Shown here: in pieces, positions 12,587 to 25,333 of the stretch
Layout of the letters: each line of letters begins with the position of its first letter
Position numbering within the stretch: position 1 is the first letter of the stretch
Origin: Prunella strophiata
Lineage: Eukaryota > Chordata > Aves > Passeriformes > Prunellidae
Reading direction: 5' to 3'
DNA: 64,000 nucleotides
Assembly (NCBI GenBank): GCA_036583965.1
Contig: JAZBQD010000030.1
Location: 56,731,551-56,795,550, forward strand
Made by a program: the position numbers and the translations under genes
Notes under the pieces: generated by a model
The model's input: the letters and a program-made list of their open reading frames with translations, nothing else
Databases searched by the model: none
What the model was told of the DNA's origin: nothing

Positions 12587-13515
12587 TAAGTATTTTTTCA
12601 TTGAGGCAATTAAGTTTAAGTAGGGCTATATTTTATCTCATTTCTTTATTCATTTTAATGATTATGGATTTCAAGTTGCAATCTTCCTGAACTCTATCTC
12701 ACTAAAAATATTTCAGCATGAATTCTTGCAAAAATTATATTATCAGAAAATAGCTCTCCAACAAATGCTGGCTTTGTTGAAAATAAATTCTTTATAATGT
12801 TCTTGCAATCTATCTGGTTTGGCCAGACTTTGTGAGAAAAACTAGAAGAAACAATAGATCAAATGAATTTTATGCACAATTAATTGTGTGTTTTAGAGTA
12901 GATTTACCCTTGTTGTAGGAAAAAAAATTTCTAAATCAGCTCTAACAGTAATATCTTTTAAACCTTTCATACTCTGAAGAGCTGATGACTGTTTTCTAAA
13001 TAATTTTAAAGATATTTTTGCTACCTTTACATATTTCACTGAATGTACATTCTACCTACAAGGGTCTGTCTGCTTTACTGTTTGGAAATTATTTTATTCT
13101 CCACTTGGGCAATTATATTCCTCTTAAGGACATAAAAGATAAAGCATTGTTAACAGGAGTAGCACAGTAGCAACATTCCTCTTGGTGTTGAACAGCTGCT
13201 ATAGTCCATATCAGGGTGTCTGCCTTTAAAAGCTGAGTGGAAAGAAGAAGATAAAAAAGACAGTAATTTTAATTTCTGCACTTGTGTGCCTGTGTGCGAT
13301 TAGTGAAAATCTGGGATAGGTTTTTGAAGTTCCTAGGGAATTTGGCTAGGCTTTTGTATATGAAAACTGGAGAAAGTTCAGAATGCAAAATGGTGTGAAA
13401 AGCAGAGGAGAGGGAGGTGCTTTTTAGGAAAGACACTGCTGTGTAGCCGACTGGTGGTGAAGATGAACAATCTGACCAGCCCAGGTGCTCATCTGAAAAT
13501 TAAAAGTTTCTGGGA

Positions 13516-13566
13516 TTTTTTTTTTGGTTTTTTTTTTTTTTTTTTTGTTTTTTTTTTTTTTTTTTT
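13516..13566 (+). repeat. T-rich homopolymer tract
   Basis: About 50 bp of T broken only by GG and a single G. A short Phe-rich frame across it is compositional. No retroposon body is recognisable on either side. Confidence 0.9.
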
Positions 13567-14929
13567 ATTACACAGAAGCTTGTGTTTCTTGTGGATATCT
13601 TGTAGGTTTCTGAATAGCACACAAAAGGGAAAAGCGTGTATCTTCAATACGCCTTAGGAGAACAACTTGCAGAAATAAAGTTTTGTAGGTAATAAATATG
13701 TCAGTCACATTTAGCCTGCAAACAGATCTCGCTCCTGTATTGTTATTCTTCACTTTTTCTTACCAAGCTCTGAGTTTTAAATCACCATGAACGGCATGTT
13801 GGTTTTGATTTGGGAATATGTGCATACACTTCACAGTAAGCATAACCCCTTTCTCTAATTATTTATGTAGCATATAGGAACTGGGTTTCAATCTGTAGTC
13901 TTTTACAGCATGATGCTCTCATATAGCAACTTGGCCAAGTTTGTGTCATTTTATCATATTGTACTCCAGTAGAGACATTCAGAAATTTTACTCCAGCCTG
14001 AAAAAAACACAACATTTAGGGTGGCTTTTTGAATGATTCAGACAGTTAATTCATGTCTTTAAGATCTTCCTCAGCTGTGAAAATTGTGAATTTGCCTAAT
14101 GAGAAATTAAAATCTAGCATCTGCTATAATCACGTGACTCCAGAAACTGGGGTTGTAAGACAAAAAAATCAAAAAAATACACTCATATTCCCCCACACCA
14201 TTCCCCCAAAAAACAGTTAAAAGAAGGTAAAGTTGAATCATAGGATGTTGTGATTGCTGTGAATGCCAGTCATATTTTTTATAGTTTTCTGTTCTTCTCT
14301 GCCACACACCTCAAAACATTACACTTTAAAACCATCCTCAGAGCCATAAGGGAACTTAGGGATTGTCTGTTTCTTACATACTTGTCCCTAAAATAAAGAA
14401 TGAAAAAGCAAATCTGTTTCTGACAAAACATAGGCTTGATGCCTTGTATCATTTTCAGGTTTTATAATATATTAATATTAATGCATTATTGGAATATAAA
14501 ACATTACCATAAAATAAATCATTTTCCCATATGAGAACAGAAGAACTGAAAAACATTTCAAAACAAAATCAAGAACAAGATAATTCTGGTTTGGTTTTTC
14601 TTTCTGTGAAAGAAACACTATATTGACCTAATTTTGAAAAAAGTTTTATGAACATCTACCTAATATTACAGATGTTTAAAGGATAAAGATTTTTTTCTCT
14701 TTTTCGTACTGTACAAATAAGTCAATACTTACCTTTCACTCTAAAAGAACTTAATTCAGTACAGTGATATCTATACAGCAGAGCCTAAGAGCACATCACA
14801 ATTCCAGGTCTCTGCCTGCTGGGCATGTCCTGAATCCACAGTAGGATAGTGCTCATGCACATGAGTCACTCTTTTCTGCTGTGGTTTCATCGTAAAGGAA
14901 TAGTTTGCAAAGGATGAGACTGGAACTGT

Positions 14930-14950
14930 GATGTACAGCGGCTGTACATC
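14930..14950. repeat. Near-perfect 10-bp-arm palindrome
   Basis: GATGTACAGC (14930-14939), one G, then GCTGTACATC (14941-14950) form perfectly complementary arms. The one-base loop means it is more likely to behave as a palindrome than as an RNA hairpin. Confidence 0.85.
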
Positions 14951-17913
14951 TACATGTACAGTCTACAATACTGGTTGAAACAGGATTAGATACCACATCA
15001 CATGGTTCAGGATGGCATCCTTGTTGTCATCCATGTTACTGAAACCTTTTGTTAGCAGATGTGTCTTGGAGGGGCATTTGGAAACAAAAAATGAGCATTC
15101 CAATAATTCAGTGGTGTGGATGACCAAGGATTTATGGCTCAGGTATCACACCCCAGCTTGCTTTTATTTAATAGTGCACATGTACATCCCTGCCTGCTCT
15201 GGATGATCAGTGCACCTGAGATGGGTCACAGCAGGCATCAGTGAATACAGCCAAAGCTGAAGAAGTGGCAAATACAGAAGAAATAACATTTGGGTTCAAA
15301 GAAATATAATTGGTTTGGATCTCAGCATATGCAAAGAGAACACACAGTTTCTATATTTTGTATTGTGATCCTGTCTGAAAGTCCTGGCTTGGAGTTATGG
15401 CCTGAGTGAGGAGCCACTGGCCTGCACCCTGAATGCTGTGGGTAGGGGCAGTGAGACAGACATGGGGAAAGGAAAAGACATCTGATATGAGAGCTTGACC
15501 TCTTCCAGCAGTCTTAGCCTCTCTTATCTTTAGGCACACTTGGGATCTGAGTTGTCAAGAAACAATAAAAATCATCATCTCTGAAGAAATCAGGCTGAAT
15601 TTGAACCACTTCTGCATCTGCTTAAAATACACTGAATTTTCAAACCTCTGCAAAATTCAACTGAAAAAGTTCTTCTGCTGTGTGTGGCTACATGGCTTGT
15701 TGGAATTCATTTTTTTAATAGTTTTGATGAGTCTGAATATTGTATTTGCAAGCCTGATCTATCAAATCTTTCTGTCTGACCTTGTTCTATGTAATTGGGG
15801 GTGTAATAGGCAGATGTTTTGGGAAATTGCAGCTTTGCTCAGCTGGCAGGCAGATTCCAATCAGATTTTGTTTATCATGCCTCTGAGTTTTGCTTAGCTC
15901 TTGTACCCCTTTCCTTTGTGCTTGTGACTGCTTAAAATATAAAAATGGTAAGGCAAGCTCTCTCAAAAAGGGAATCAAGACATCTATTCAGGTGCAAGTA
16001 GTGATGTACAATGCAAAGATGGCACTCCTTGCCTTTGCTCCTTTGCCCTGAGCAAAACAAGACCATCTTGTGAGTGTCGGGAAAAGCTGCTTCAAATTAT
16101 GTGTTAAATTATGCTCTAAATTACACACATTTGTTAGATGTTGCTGGAGGCCTATTCTGCCTCTTTGTCCAAGATATTATCTTAGCACAGGTCAGGCAGA
16201 CCTAGAGTCTGTTTCTGTAAGGGGAGCTCATCTCAATATAATCTCCTGAGTACTGAGTCAGCTAAATAGTTAATCCCAATGACCTTCTGAATTTTTAGGA
16301 GGTTTTTGTGTGTTTTATTTATTTTTTTTTAATTTTGTTTTTCTTTTTAGTTTTGTTTTCAGTTTTTTGTGGGGTTTGTTTTTTTGTTTTTAAATAAATA
16401 TAGCTAATATCATTTGCTTCTTTTGTGCTTGAAAATCATAGGCACTTTTCTTGCTTTAACTATCAAATTTTATTTTGAGAAACAGAGCAGTATTATGAAA
16501 TCTGAACTCAGTATAAGTCAATGCAGTTAATTTTATGAGACACTTAAAGGATGTAGTTACATTGTGTGTAATCCCTAAGCATATGTGTTGGCTGTGACTT
16601 TCAGTACTTCTGTGTAAAACATTTCTGGGCCTAAATTTAGTCATTACTTCCCATAATAAGGTATTTTGAATTTCTAGGATGAGGCAAAGCCAGAACTTTT
16701 CAGATCACAGGTTATGCAATGGTAATTACTTTCCTAAGAGTCTCTCCCTTAGCAATCAGTGGGATTCCTCCAGGCTAGGATGTCTGCTATCAACTTGAGT
16801 CATCACTGCAGTGGGTCCTTGCAGCCCTTCAGCAGCAGCTCTGGACTGGCTAAGGCAGCCAGTGTTATCTTTGTGCTTGCTGCCTGCAAAACAAGGATTA
16901 TTTGCTTGTGAGCAGCTAAACAGTAAAAGGCACAGGAACACCTTACAAGCCAGTATCACCAGAAGAATTTTTTCTTACACTACAGTTCTGAAAGAAAATG
17001 TACTATTCTTAATTTACCTGCAAAGATCACTAAGGCATTGCTTGGAACAAATTTTTTATCCTTTTCTTTGCTGAGCTTTCAAATTAAAATGTTTTCTCTG
17101 AGACACAAATATAATCTCCTTTGTAATTTAAAGTCCTGGTGATATCGTTAGGCCCAATAACAGCTGTGATTTCTTTAGGGAGAGTTTAATCAGTTTGTTG
17201 TGACACAGTACCAGGAACTCAATTGTGATTGATCACTATTGCTCAAAAACTGGCCAGAAGTGAGTCTGAGCAAATCATTTAAACAGTGCCTCAGAGCTGC
17301 AGAACCTCAAACAATGAGAGGCCTCTTGAAGCTGGCAGAAATATTAGCAGGGTTCAGGAATGGAAGGGTTTCCAGTGGCTCTGTAAATATTGCCTTCAGC
17401 ATTGCCAGGGGAACTTCTGTTACCCCTTTACTCTGTGCAATGCTTCTCAAAATTGGATGAAAGGTAAAGCAGATCACTTTCTGAGGCCACCTTACTACTA
17501 GTACAGTGTCAGTGAATTTTCAGGAAATTTTTATAATATTCTTTTAATGAAAAATAATTTTCTGTAGTTCTGCTGGTCCATATCAGGAGGGGTTTCTTTT
17601 CTCTTTTCATAGATTCAGATAATCCAAGAGATCTTTATGCACATTGATGGTTAACTAACATGTATCCTGACCATAACATTTCTTCAGTGATGCTATATTA
17701 AATCAGTATTACATGGCTGATCTAGTAGTTGCTCTTTAAAACAACATTGAATCCCAGGCATCAAGTCATCAAGGTAAATTTTACCTAGGTAAATTATTTT
17801 AATGGCTATTTGCCTTTGTGGATACATAGTAGATCCCACTTTCAGTCACTAGATCTTGTTACACTTTTACATCATAACTTTACTGACTGAAATCTTCTTG
17901 ATGTAACTAGCAA

Positions 17914-18156
17914 GCAATAGGACAAGAGGAAGCAGCCTCAAGTAGTGCCAGGGGAAAGAAATCTTCACTGAAAGGGTTATGGAGCATTGGAGCAGGCTCC
18001 TCAGGGAAGTGGTTGAGTCACCATCCCTGCAGCTATTTAAAAGACTGCATGGAGCACTTGGAGGCATGGTTTAGTAAAAGATTTGGCAGTGCTGGGTTAA
18101 CAGCTGGACTTGATGATCCTAAAGGGTGTTTTACAATCTACATGATTCTATGATTT
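17914..18156 (+). mobile_element. CR1 LINE 3' end (plus strand)
   Basis: Sense-strand CR1 3' terminus. It contains GACAAGAGGAAGCAGCCTCA (17921 on), the AAAGGGTTATGGAGCATTGG segment encoding the last part of ORF2, GGGAAGTGGTTGAGTCACCA, and the 3' UTR with GGACTTGATGATCCTAAAGG. It ends in ATTCTATGATT near 18150, the usual CR1 terminal microsatellite. An internal deletion and frame breaks show it is inactive. No target duplication is visible, as is usual for CR1. Confidence 0.92.
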
Positions 18157-21100
18157 TACTCATAGCAACAAGATCCCTGAAGCATTTTTCTGTGGTTGCT
18201 AGCAGATACTAATCTCTGTGCCATCATGCTTTGACCAGTACTGTTACCAGTGCTGTAAAATTGTCTGCTGCGGGCTCCTTCTTTTGAGATGATCCAAAAT
18301 CATTATAATGCAAAATACCCTAATATGGACAGAATCATAGCATCAACATTTGCCCTGTGCCTTTCAGAATCTGTTTGTGTCTCAATACATTGTCTGCATT
18401 TACTGCAGTAATGTCATAGTTCTGCTGACAGTGACCAAATCTACTTTTTTGTCTTTTTTTAGGTAATTTAACCAAATCAAACTCCTTTAATAACTGATTA
18501 AAATTTTTTTTCTAACCCAATACATTTTTGCCTAAGCCCTCATTTTCACTTTCAACTTATTTGTTTGGTTTTTTTTCCTTTGTAATTTGGACATTAGAAC
18601 CACACATAATATTCTAGTAATAGCTTTACTAGTGCTGCAGATCAGCTTTCTATTTCTATTCAATATTTCTTTATTTATGCATACAAGGATCACAGCTGCT
18701 TATCCAAATGTCATATTAAACTAAGAGCTCATCACCATGAGCTACTTAGTTTCCCCAAATACCTGTTTCCTAAGTAATTTATTTCTAAAATACTGTCCTT
18801 TATGCTATATATTTTTTTGTCTTGAAATGATAAAATGGAAAAATAGGAACACATATGGGGTAAGAAAAACAACTCTGAAAAGAAGAAATCTTGAAAATTT
18901 TTAAAGACCAGTTTATAAAAAAAAAAAAAAAAGAGAGATGGGAAGTTCTTTCATATGTAAGAGATAAAACTTTCTTGGTCACCTTTCTAAAAGTCAGAGG
19001 TAAGAAACTATATGCCAGCAATTCTTTCCCAAATGATTCAAATGTTTGCAAGGCTAAAAGACTTTAGGATTTGGATGCCCACAGTATTTTATTTCATTTT
19101 CTGTGAAACAAATATTTAGTTCCCTCTACCAATTTAATCTTCTCCTAGGTTGCTAATTTTACATAATGCAATTTCAGTTTTACATATTTAAACCAGATAG
19201 TTTTGTATAGATTATAAAAATTTGCACATCTTGTCAAACATTATGACTCTTCTGTAGTGAAATACTCTCACTATATTTCAGCCAGGCCTAGGTGAAAAGG
19301 AGCAGCTTTCTAATTCCCCAGTGGAAGCACTTATTCAAGAAGGTAACAAAGAACAAGCAAAAGTTGTAGGACAGGAGAACTGCTGACAGCAGATGTAGAG
19401 CTGAAAATAGGAGGAGGATGAAAGAAGAATCTGGTAACCTATCAGGATTTTTGTTGATTTACATTTAGCTTTGAAACAACATATCATAATCATATAAAAA
19501 AAATCAACAGGCATCAATGAGAGCATGCCAGGGACATGCTCAAGATGGTATTGCTAGAGTAACAATATTGCAACTAAATTGGGATGTAATGGTTAGAAAT
19601 ACCCCAGAAAACCCTGCAGAGATACAGGGGAAAAGAGAGAGAAGCAGGAAAGAAAAAGATAATAGCCAAATTTTTCAGAATAGTTAAATTTAGTTGAAGA
19701 GAAAAGTACATCAGAGTTATATTGGTCTAGGAGAAGGACTGGAAGATATTAATATTGAAGACATCTATTTTTCATTAGACAAATCCAATCCTTTTATTTC
19801 TCCTGTTAAAATTGGAGTCTATTCACAGATTACTTTGGTATCTTTCTGTCCCTTTATTTCCTTGATATTCAAAATTACATTTTTTGGAAGCTATTGACAT
19901 GACTTTTTGTGCTTCCTGACTGAATTAAATAATAACTTTTTTGTGGTTTTGTTTAATGAAAGAATGTAGACTTTTCTCTTTTATAGTTTGACTGGCAAAT
20001 CTCTCTTTTGAGAATGCTTATTTGTAAACACCCTACTGCTCCTACAATTGATATAACCTTTTACAGGATTTTGAAGTGGTGGCTCAGAAGACAGGGATAA
20101 AGAGCAGAGATGGGAATGTAGGTGAGTTTATAAACAATGTACATATGCTTGGTAGGTAACAAAAATATTAAAAAACAAGAGTGTGTATTAAAGTCTGTTT
20201 CACAATTCATAGGAATAACTACAAAAGTGTTTTATATTATGAACAAGATCCAAAATTCCACTGAAGTTATTTTTGGGAATTTTTTTGTGACTTCACAGAG
20301 GTAATGAGGTACCTTATATTCTCAATTTGCTTAAAAATAAAGACAATCATTTTCTTGTGCAGCTAGATGGGATATGACACACATAGTTTCAACACACTTT
20401 GGGTCTCCATATTAAAGAAGATAAGTAAATCATATTCATTGGTGTCATCACTATTAAGTTGCTTGAACTGAGATTGTCAGCTTTTCAATAATTTCATTCT
20501 TAAGATATGAATTTCCTGGAGAAAACGAAATAGCTGAGTAAGTGGCTGGTGTGGAAGAGATATATGACAGAATTTGTCATAATAAAATCTCACAAAGAAC
20601 CAGAGAAAATGGATTAGAAATAAATAAATAATTTTCTTTACTCTTTCTGGAAGTGTTTTGAACTGTGGTAACCAAAAGGTCTCAAGGAACAGATCCAAAA
20701 AAAAAAAAAAACATTGGCAGAAGAATGGGAAGATTAGACAGGCATAACCTTCACATATATAGAAAGAGAGTAAAAGAGAGATAGAGACAGAAAGAAAGAA
20801 TAGGGAAAATTAGTCATGTTTCTAAGGAAATTTGTGTATTAGGCAATGAAAAAAAGTATTGACAGTAGCAAGTAGAACTCTGAAGCTGTCTGGCTAAGGG
20901 GAAGAAGAAAATACAAGCTCTTGGCAAAGAAGACAAAAGGAAATTGACCCTTGTTGTCTGTGAACAGTCTGGCAGAGAAAGACAAATCCATTATATCCAT
21001 AGGCAATGCTGGATGCCTGAAGGGACAGATATGGATTTCAAAGGAATAAAGACATGGATAGATGTAAATAGAGGATATGAGGCCTAGAGTAAGGTATGGA

Positions 21101-22934
21101 GGTTAAAGGAATGGAGTACACAATAGGAATGTTTGTGAGTAGCTAGGTAGAAAGTTGTTTGAAAGGTGGTGTTGAAAGGGATTATAATCCTTTGAAAAAA
21201 AAAAAAAAATGAACTTTTATAAGGAGAAGGGTACAAAGTCTGGTGAGAAGTAACCAGAGAAACTTCTCTCATTTCTCTGGTAAGAGAAACCAGAGAAATT
21301 AAAATCTGTTTCTGAAAATCAGAAAAATAAATGTAAGCTAGGTGAGAGCCTGGAAAGCTGAAGAATCCTCAAATCTTGTTATCTGGTGTTAGGCAACAAA
21401 ATAGTTGTATGGCTCAAAAATAGAAACAAACTCAAAGAAACTAAAGAAGATGTACAACACAGAATTCTAAATAATTTGATTTAAAAAGGCATGCCAATCT
21501 AGTGGAGGAAGGGACTATTCACGATGTGTTCATTGCTGAAAAAGGCAAAAATAGGAAGGACAGTGAAACATTCAATACATTTTCACCAATCTTTTTTATA
21601 ATCTACTAATAGAAATTGCAAAATGCCAGTTGTGTGGTTCCCAGAAGACACTTTCATATGCTTTTGAGCTCATCCAACTCTGTTTATGCAATATCTATTC
21701 TAAGTAACTCTTTATTATCCAAAGATATCTTTCTGAAGTTACCTTTCTGTTAATATTACTTTAATATATGAGTCAGAGCACATTATTTGTATCTTCTATG
21801 AACACTGGAAAAACAAATGTCAATGCATACTGTGACTTAGAAGATGTTCAAAATTAGCTGGACTGAGGGTATGAAAGTACCAGAATGATTTATCCTTTTC
21901 AAAGTGAGTTTGAGCTTTTGTGATGTCATTCTTGCACAAAGCATTGCAGCATTTTCCCATTGCAAAATGAAATACATCTTTGCAATTGGGATGAAGTGAT
22001 TTCTAAGAAGCTTAGCTCCTAAAGTGCTGCATTTTCAGACTTGAGGAGGCATTGGGAATTCTGAAGTGACTTAAGACATTTCTTAAAGAAATCTGTGTAA
22101 CTACAATTGCTGCCCTTCTGCTAATATATAATCATTCAACCACCCATGACAGGAGGGATGCAGCACATGTGAAATACACACCTAACCATCAGTACCCACT
22201 GGAGATCCATGTTGTACAACAGTAGATGTTTGAGGCTACACCCTTAAAGTAGTACCCAGAGACCCTCATCTGGAAAGATGAACTGAGGCTCCTTTAAATA
22301 GCCAATGATGTCTGGAGAGCTGAAGACCTGAGCAAATCTGAGTGTCTGTGTTCAGGTGGGCTAAGGAGCCTCAGCAGTCAGCATCAACAACAATCACTAG
22401 ATCTCCACTGTCTGTAGTAGAAGTTTAAATACTATGGCTGGTAGGCAGATACCTGTATTGAGACTGAGAATCTAAAGAGACCCTGAGAATCTAAAATCTT
22501 TTGAAGAATTTGCAGAGTGCCTGACAACATCCTGGGACACCCTTTGAGACATTCCAGTGTGTCTTAGCTATGCTTCAGTGGCTGTTTTAGAAAGTGGCAT
22601 ATGAGCATCTTTCATAGGTCCTGTTTTTAATTTCTGTTCATTTAGGGTAAACTTATTCAAAAGTCTTAGCTTAGATCAGTAATGCACTTTTGGAATGTGC
22701 CTCCTGGTTGTTCTCATCTACTGTAATTGGGTTTGTATTATGAAACTGTCCTAGTATACATAAAACCTGTTTTCTTTTGCCTTAAATTTAACCAGGATAT
22801 AACTTCAATAAATGTATTTGAAGCTTTGTAGCCACAAATGTGAATTTTATCACCAGACCAGATTATAGAATTCTGAAATATATGCTCACCACCCACTGTT
22901 TCACGCTACAGATTTGCCTCTTTAAGTTAGGACT
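18157..22934. other. Unrecognised AT-rich DNA
   Basis: About 4.8 kb with A-runs near 18918-18933, 20697-20712 and 21197-21210 and a purine-rich stretch at 20760-20800. No gene or repeat family was recognised. Confidence 0.55.
21253..21298. repeat. Three-copy inverted/direct repeat of ACCAGAGAAA
   Basis: ACCAGAGAAA at 21253-21262, its reverse complement TTTCTCTGGT at 21272-21281, and the direct copy again at 21289-21298. Either outer copy could pair with the central one, giving two mutually exclusive 10-bp hairpins. Confidence 0.85.
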
Positions 22935-23105
22935 GTACCTTGTGCTGCATCAAAAGAAGCATCACCAGCAGGTCAAGGGAGATGATCCTTCCCCTTTTTT
23001 CCACCCTTATGAGACCCCACCTGGAATACTGCCTCCAGCTCTGGAGCTCCAGCACAAGAAAGACAAGAACCTGTTGGAGTGGGTCCAGAGGAGACCATGA
23101 AAGTG
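22935..23105 (+). mobile_element. CR1 LINE internal fragment (plus strand)
   Basis: Matches the CR1 ORF2 segment downstream of the reverse-transcriptase catalytic box. CTGCATCAAAAGAAGC (22944 on) and CAGCAGGTCAAGGGAGATGA lead into a frame with LEWVQRR, corresponding to the family's LERVQRR. Frames shift at least once inside it. Both the 5' part and the 3' end are missing, so it is a truncated or internally deleted relic. Confidence 0.88.
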
Positions 23106-25290
23106 CCTGAAACATTGGCACAGGGATGTAAACATGGCATCAAGCATTTTTGCTCCTCTTGGTAGAATCAACTAGAGGCTTATGATGGGAAGATTTATTG
23201 TAAGAAATATGGAGTGGCATTTAGGTCTCTTTCTGTGTGAGAGAATTTAGCCTTTCCCTGACACCTTCATTGTTTACACTATTTTTTTTTGAGTCTGTAT
23301 ATGTTGGTCAGACAACTCTGAGCATGGTAGTACCTCTGCATACAACTTTGTGAAAAAATTTATTGAATGTAAGTAGTCTGTATAATGGTTTATGAACAGG
23401 ATTAGGCACTAACTATTCCTTTCTCTTTGGTTATTCTCTCCTTCATTTCCTCTGTTTCCTCTGTAGTAATTTTCAATTATTTAATTATCAGTTCCTTCTT
23501 TTCAGCTCATCACATTGTGTTTGGGTGGAGACACCCAAGTGACAGTGTATATTTCTCTGTATTTCCTTCTACTGCTTGTTATTCCTCTCTCCCACTCTAA
23601 ATCATGCATTTCTATTGCAGAAACAATGACTACAGAGTAATTTTCAGCATAAAGAGACCTTCAGCAAACACCCATATTTACCATTTCCTTAGCAAAAATT
23701 GATTGCATTACTAAGATTAAAACTTAAATTGCAATTTTCACCAACTTATAAAGCACATATTGGGTTTTTTTTGGAGGATAATTTCTGTTGCTGCTACTTC
23801 CTACCAGTATCTTTATTTATCTTGAAAACTAAACAGTGGGAATCTACTACTAGAGAAAAGCAAAAGAAGTTTTCATATTGTAGCTTTTCTTTTCTGTAAG
23901 CTTCCTATTTTTCAAGGAATAGTGTGCTGATAGCCTTGCTGAGAACTGTAGTAGTAATTAAAAACCAAACATATGCTAGTGCTTGTGTGATACACATCGT
24001 TTATGCTACCTGAGTGGTTTTGCACTTCATAGACTCACTGTGTCTTCAGGCATTTAGCTCCTGATTCAGCAAAATAATTATTCATACTAAGTGTGTAGCA
24101 TAAAATTAAGTGTATTGACTTTACTAAGACTTCTGCATAATAAAGGAAATGGGTATTGGTCTGGACTCTTGATTCAACAGGCTGAACATATGTGTTGCTA
24201 TATATTTGTATGACCTTAAGCAACTTAAATTGAAACTGCTTGTAAAGAAAATGTGAATATTTCAATGCCTTCACGGCACTTTTTCACTTTAAGAAACAGA
24301 AATTGCTTCACTACTGCTAAAAACAGTGTGGTAGTGTACTCTTTTTTTTCTTTTTTTTTTTTCTTTTCCTTTTCTTCATTAATCTTTAGTACAAAATTAC
24401 TTGTGGTGGCAGGTGGGCACCTAAGTTGCAGGTTCTCTTTGGCTTGAATTTTTCCTACTTCACATCTCCCTGGACAGGACTTTCATTACAAGATTATTGA
24501 AAAGAGTGGGATTCTTAAACCTGCCCAGGAAAAGTCAGATTCATAACTATAATGCCTACATCTTACTCAGAAATGCAGTTGATTTATGGCTAAGTCCTCA
24601 TCAGGAATGATGATTTTAGAAATGCAGCCAAGTCTCATATCACAGACTTTGTGGTTCCACTCAAAAATTGTGAGCGATAATCATTTCCAACCCTAAAGCA
24701 GCACTGTGAGGACAACTATATTAAAATGGGTTATTCATAGATCCCATCATAGCCAAGGGTATAAATGTCTTAAAAAAGATGTGTATTTGAGTGCTAATAT
24801 AAAGGTAAACTTTAATGCTAATGTAAAGTGACTGTAAATGTATCAGATCCAAAGACAGTGTCTCACCTCCAGTTTATGTTTAGGCTGTCTAGAACAGCAG
24901 AAAATATAATGAAATCAAGGTATGAGGTCTGTAGAGCCATGATACAGTATTTTTGTGCCACTGATTTACAGGGGAAGAACAGCAGATGAAATAAAAATGT
25001 CATTCAGAATCTGGAGGAAAAAAAATGGTTTGTTTACAGCTTGTTTTTTTAATACCACTATTTCTCATTGAATGCTTAGTTTGAAACCTGAAAGGATGAT
25101 TCACTACAGAATTCCTTAGTTTTTTTGATAATAGAGTTCATTGATATCACTGGGAAAAGACTTTGATCTTGATCGCTGAAAATATTATTTATATACTTCA
25201 TGTCACTGTGAAACTGAGCATTTATTGGTTAAGGTAGGCTTGCTGTAGGTACTTTTTGGGCTCTATGTCCAAGGTGGGGGAAAAGCTGCC

Positions 25291-25333
<43 letters not shown>

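Larger units (their letters stand above)
12587..17913. other. Unrecognised AT-rich DNA with simple repeats
   Basis: About 5.3 kb. It holds a T-rich homopolymer block (13516-13566), a small palindrome (14930-14950) and a T-rich stretch near 16310-16400. No exon or repeat family was recognised. Confidence 0.55.

Noticed and set aside
15601..15897. 98-codon hydrophobic frame, possible membrane protein
   Set aside because: Phe/Leu/Ile richness follows from T-rich DNA. There are no splice sites, homologous motif or codon bias to support an exon.
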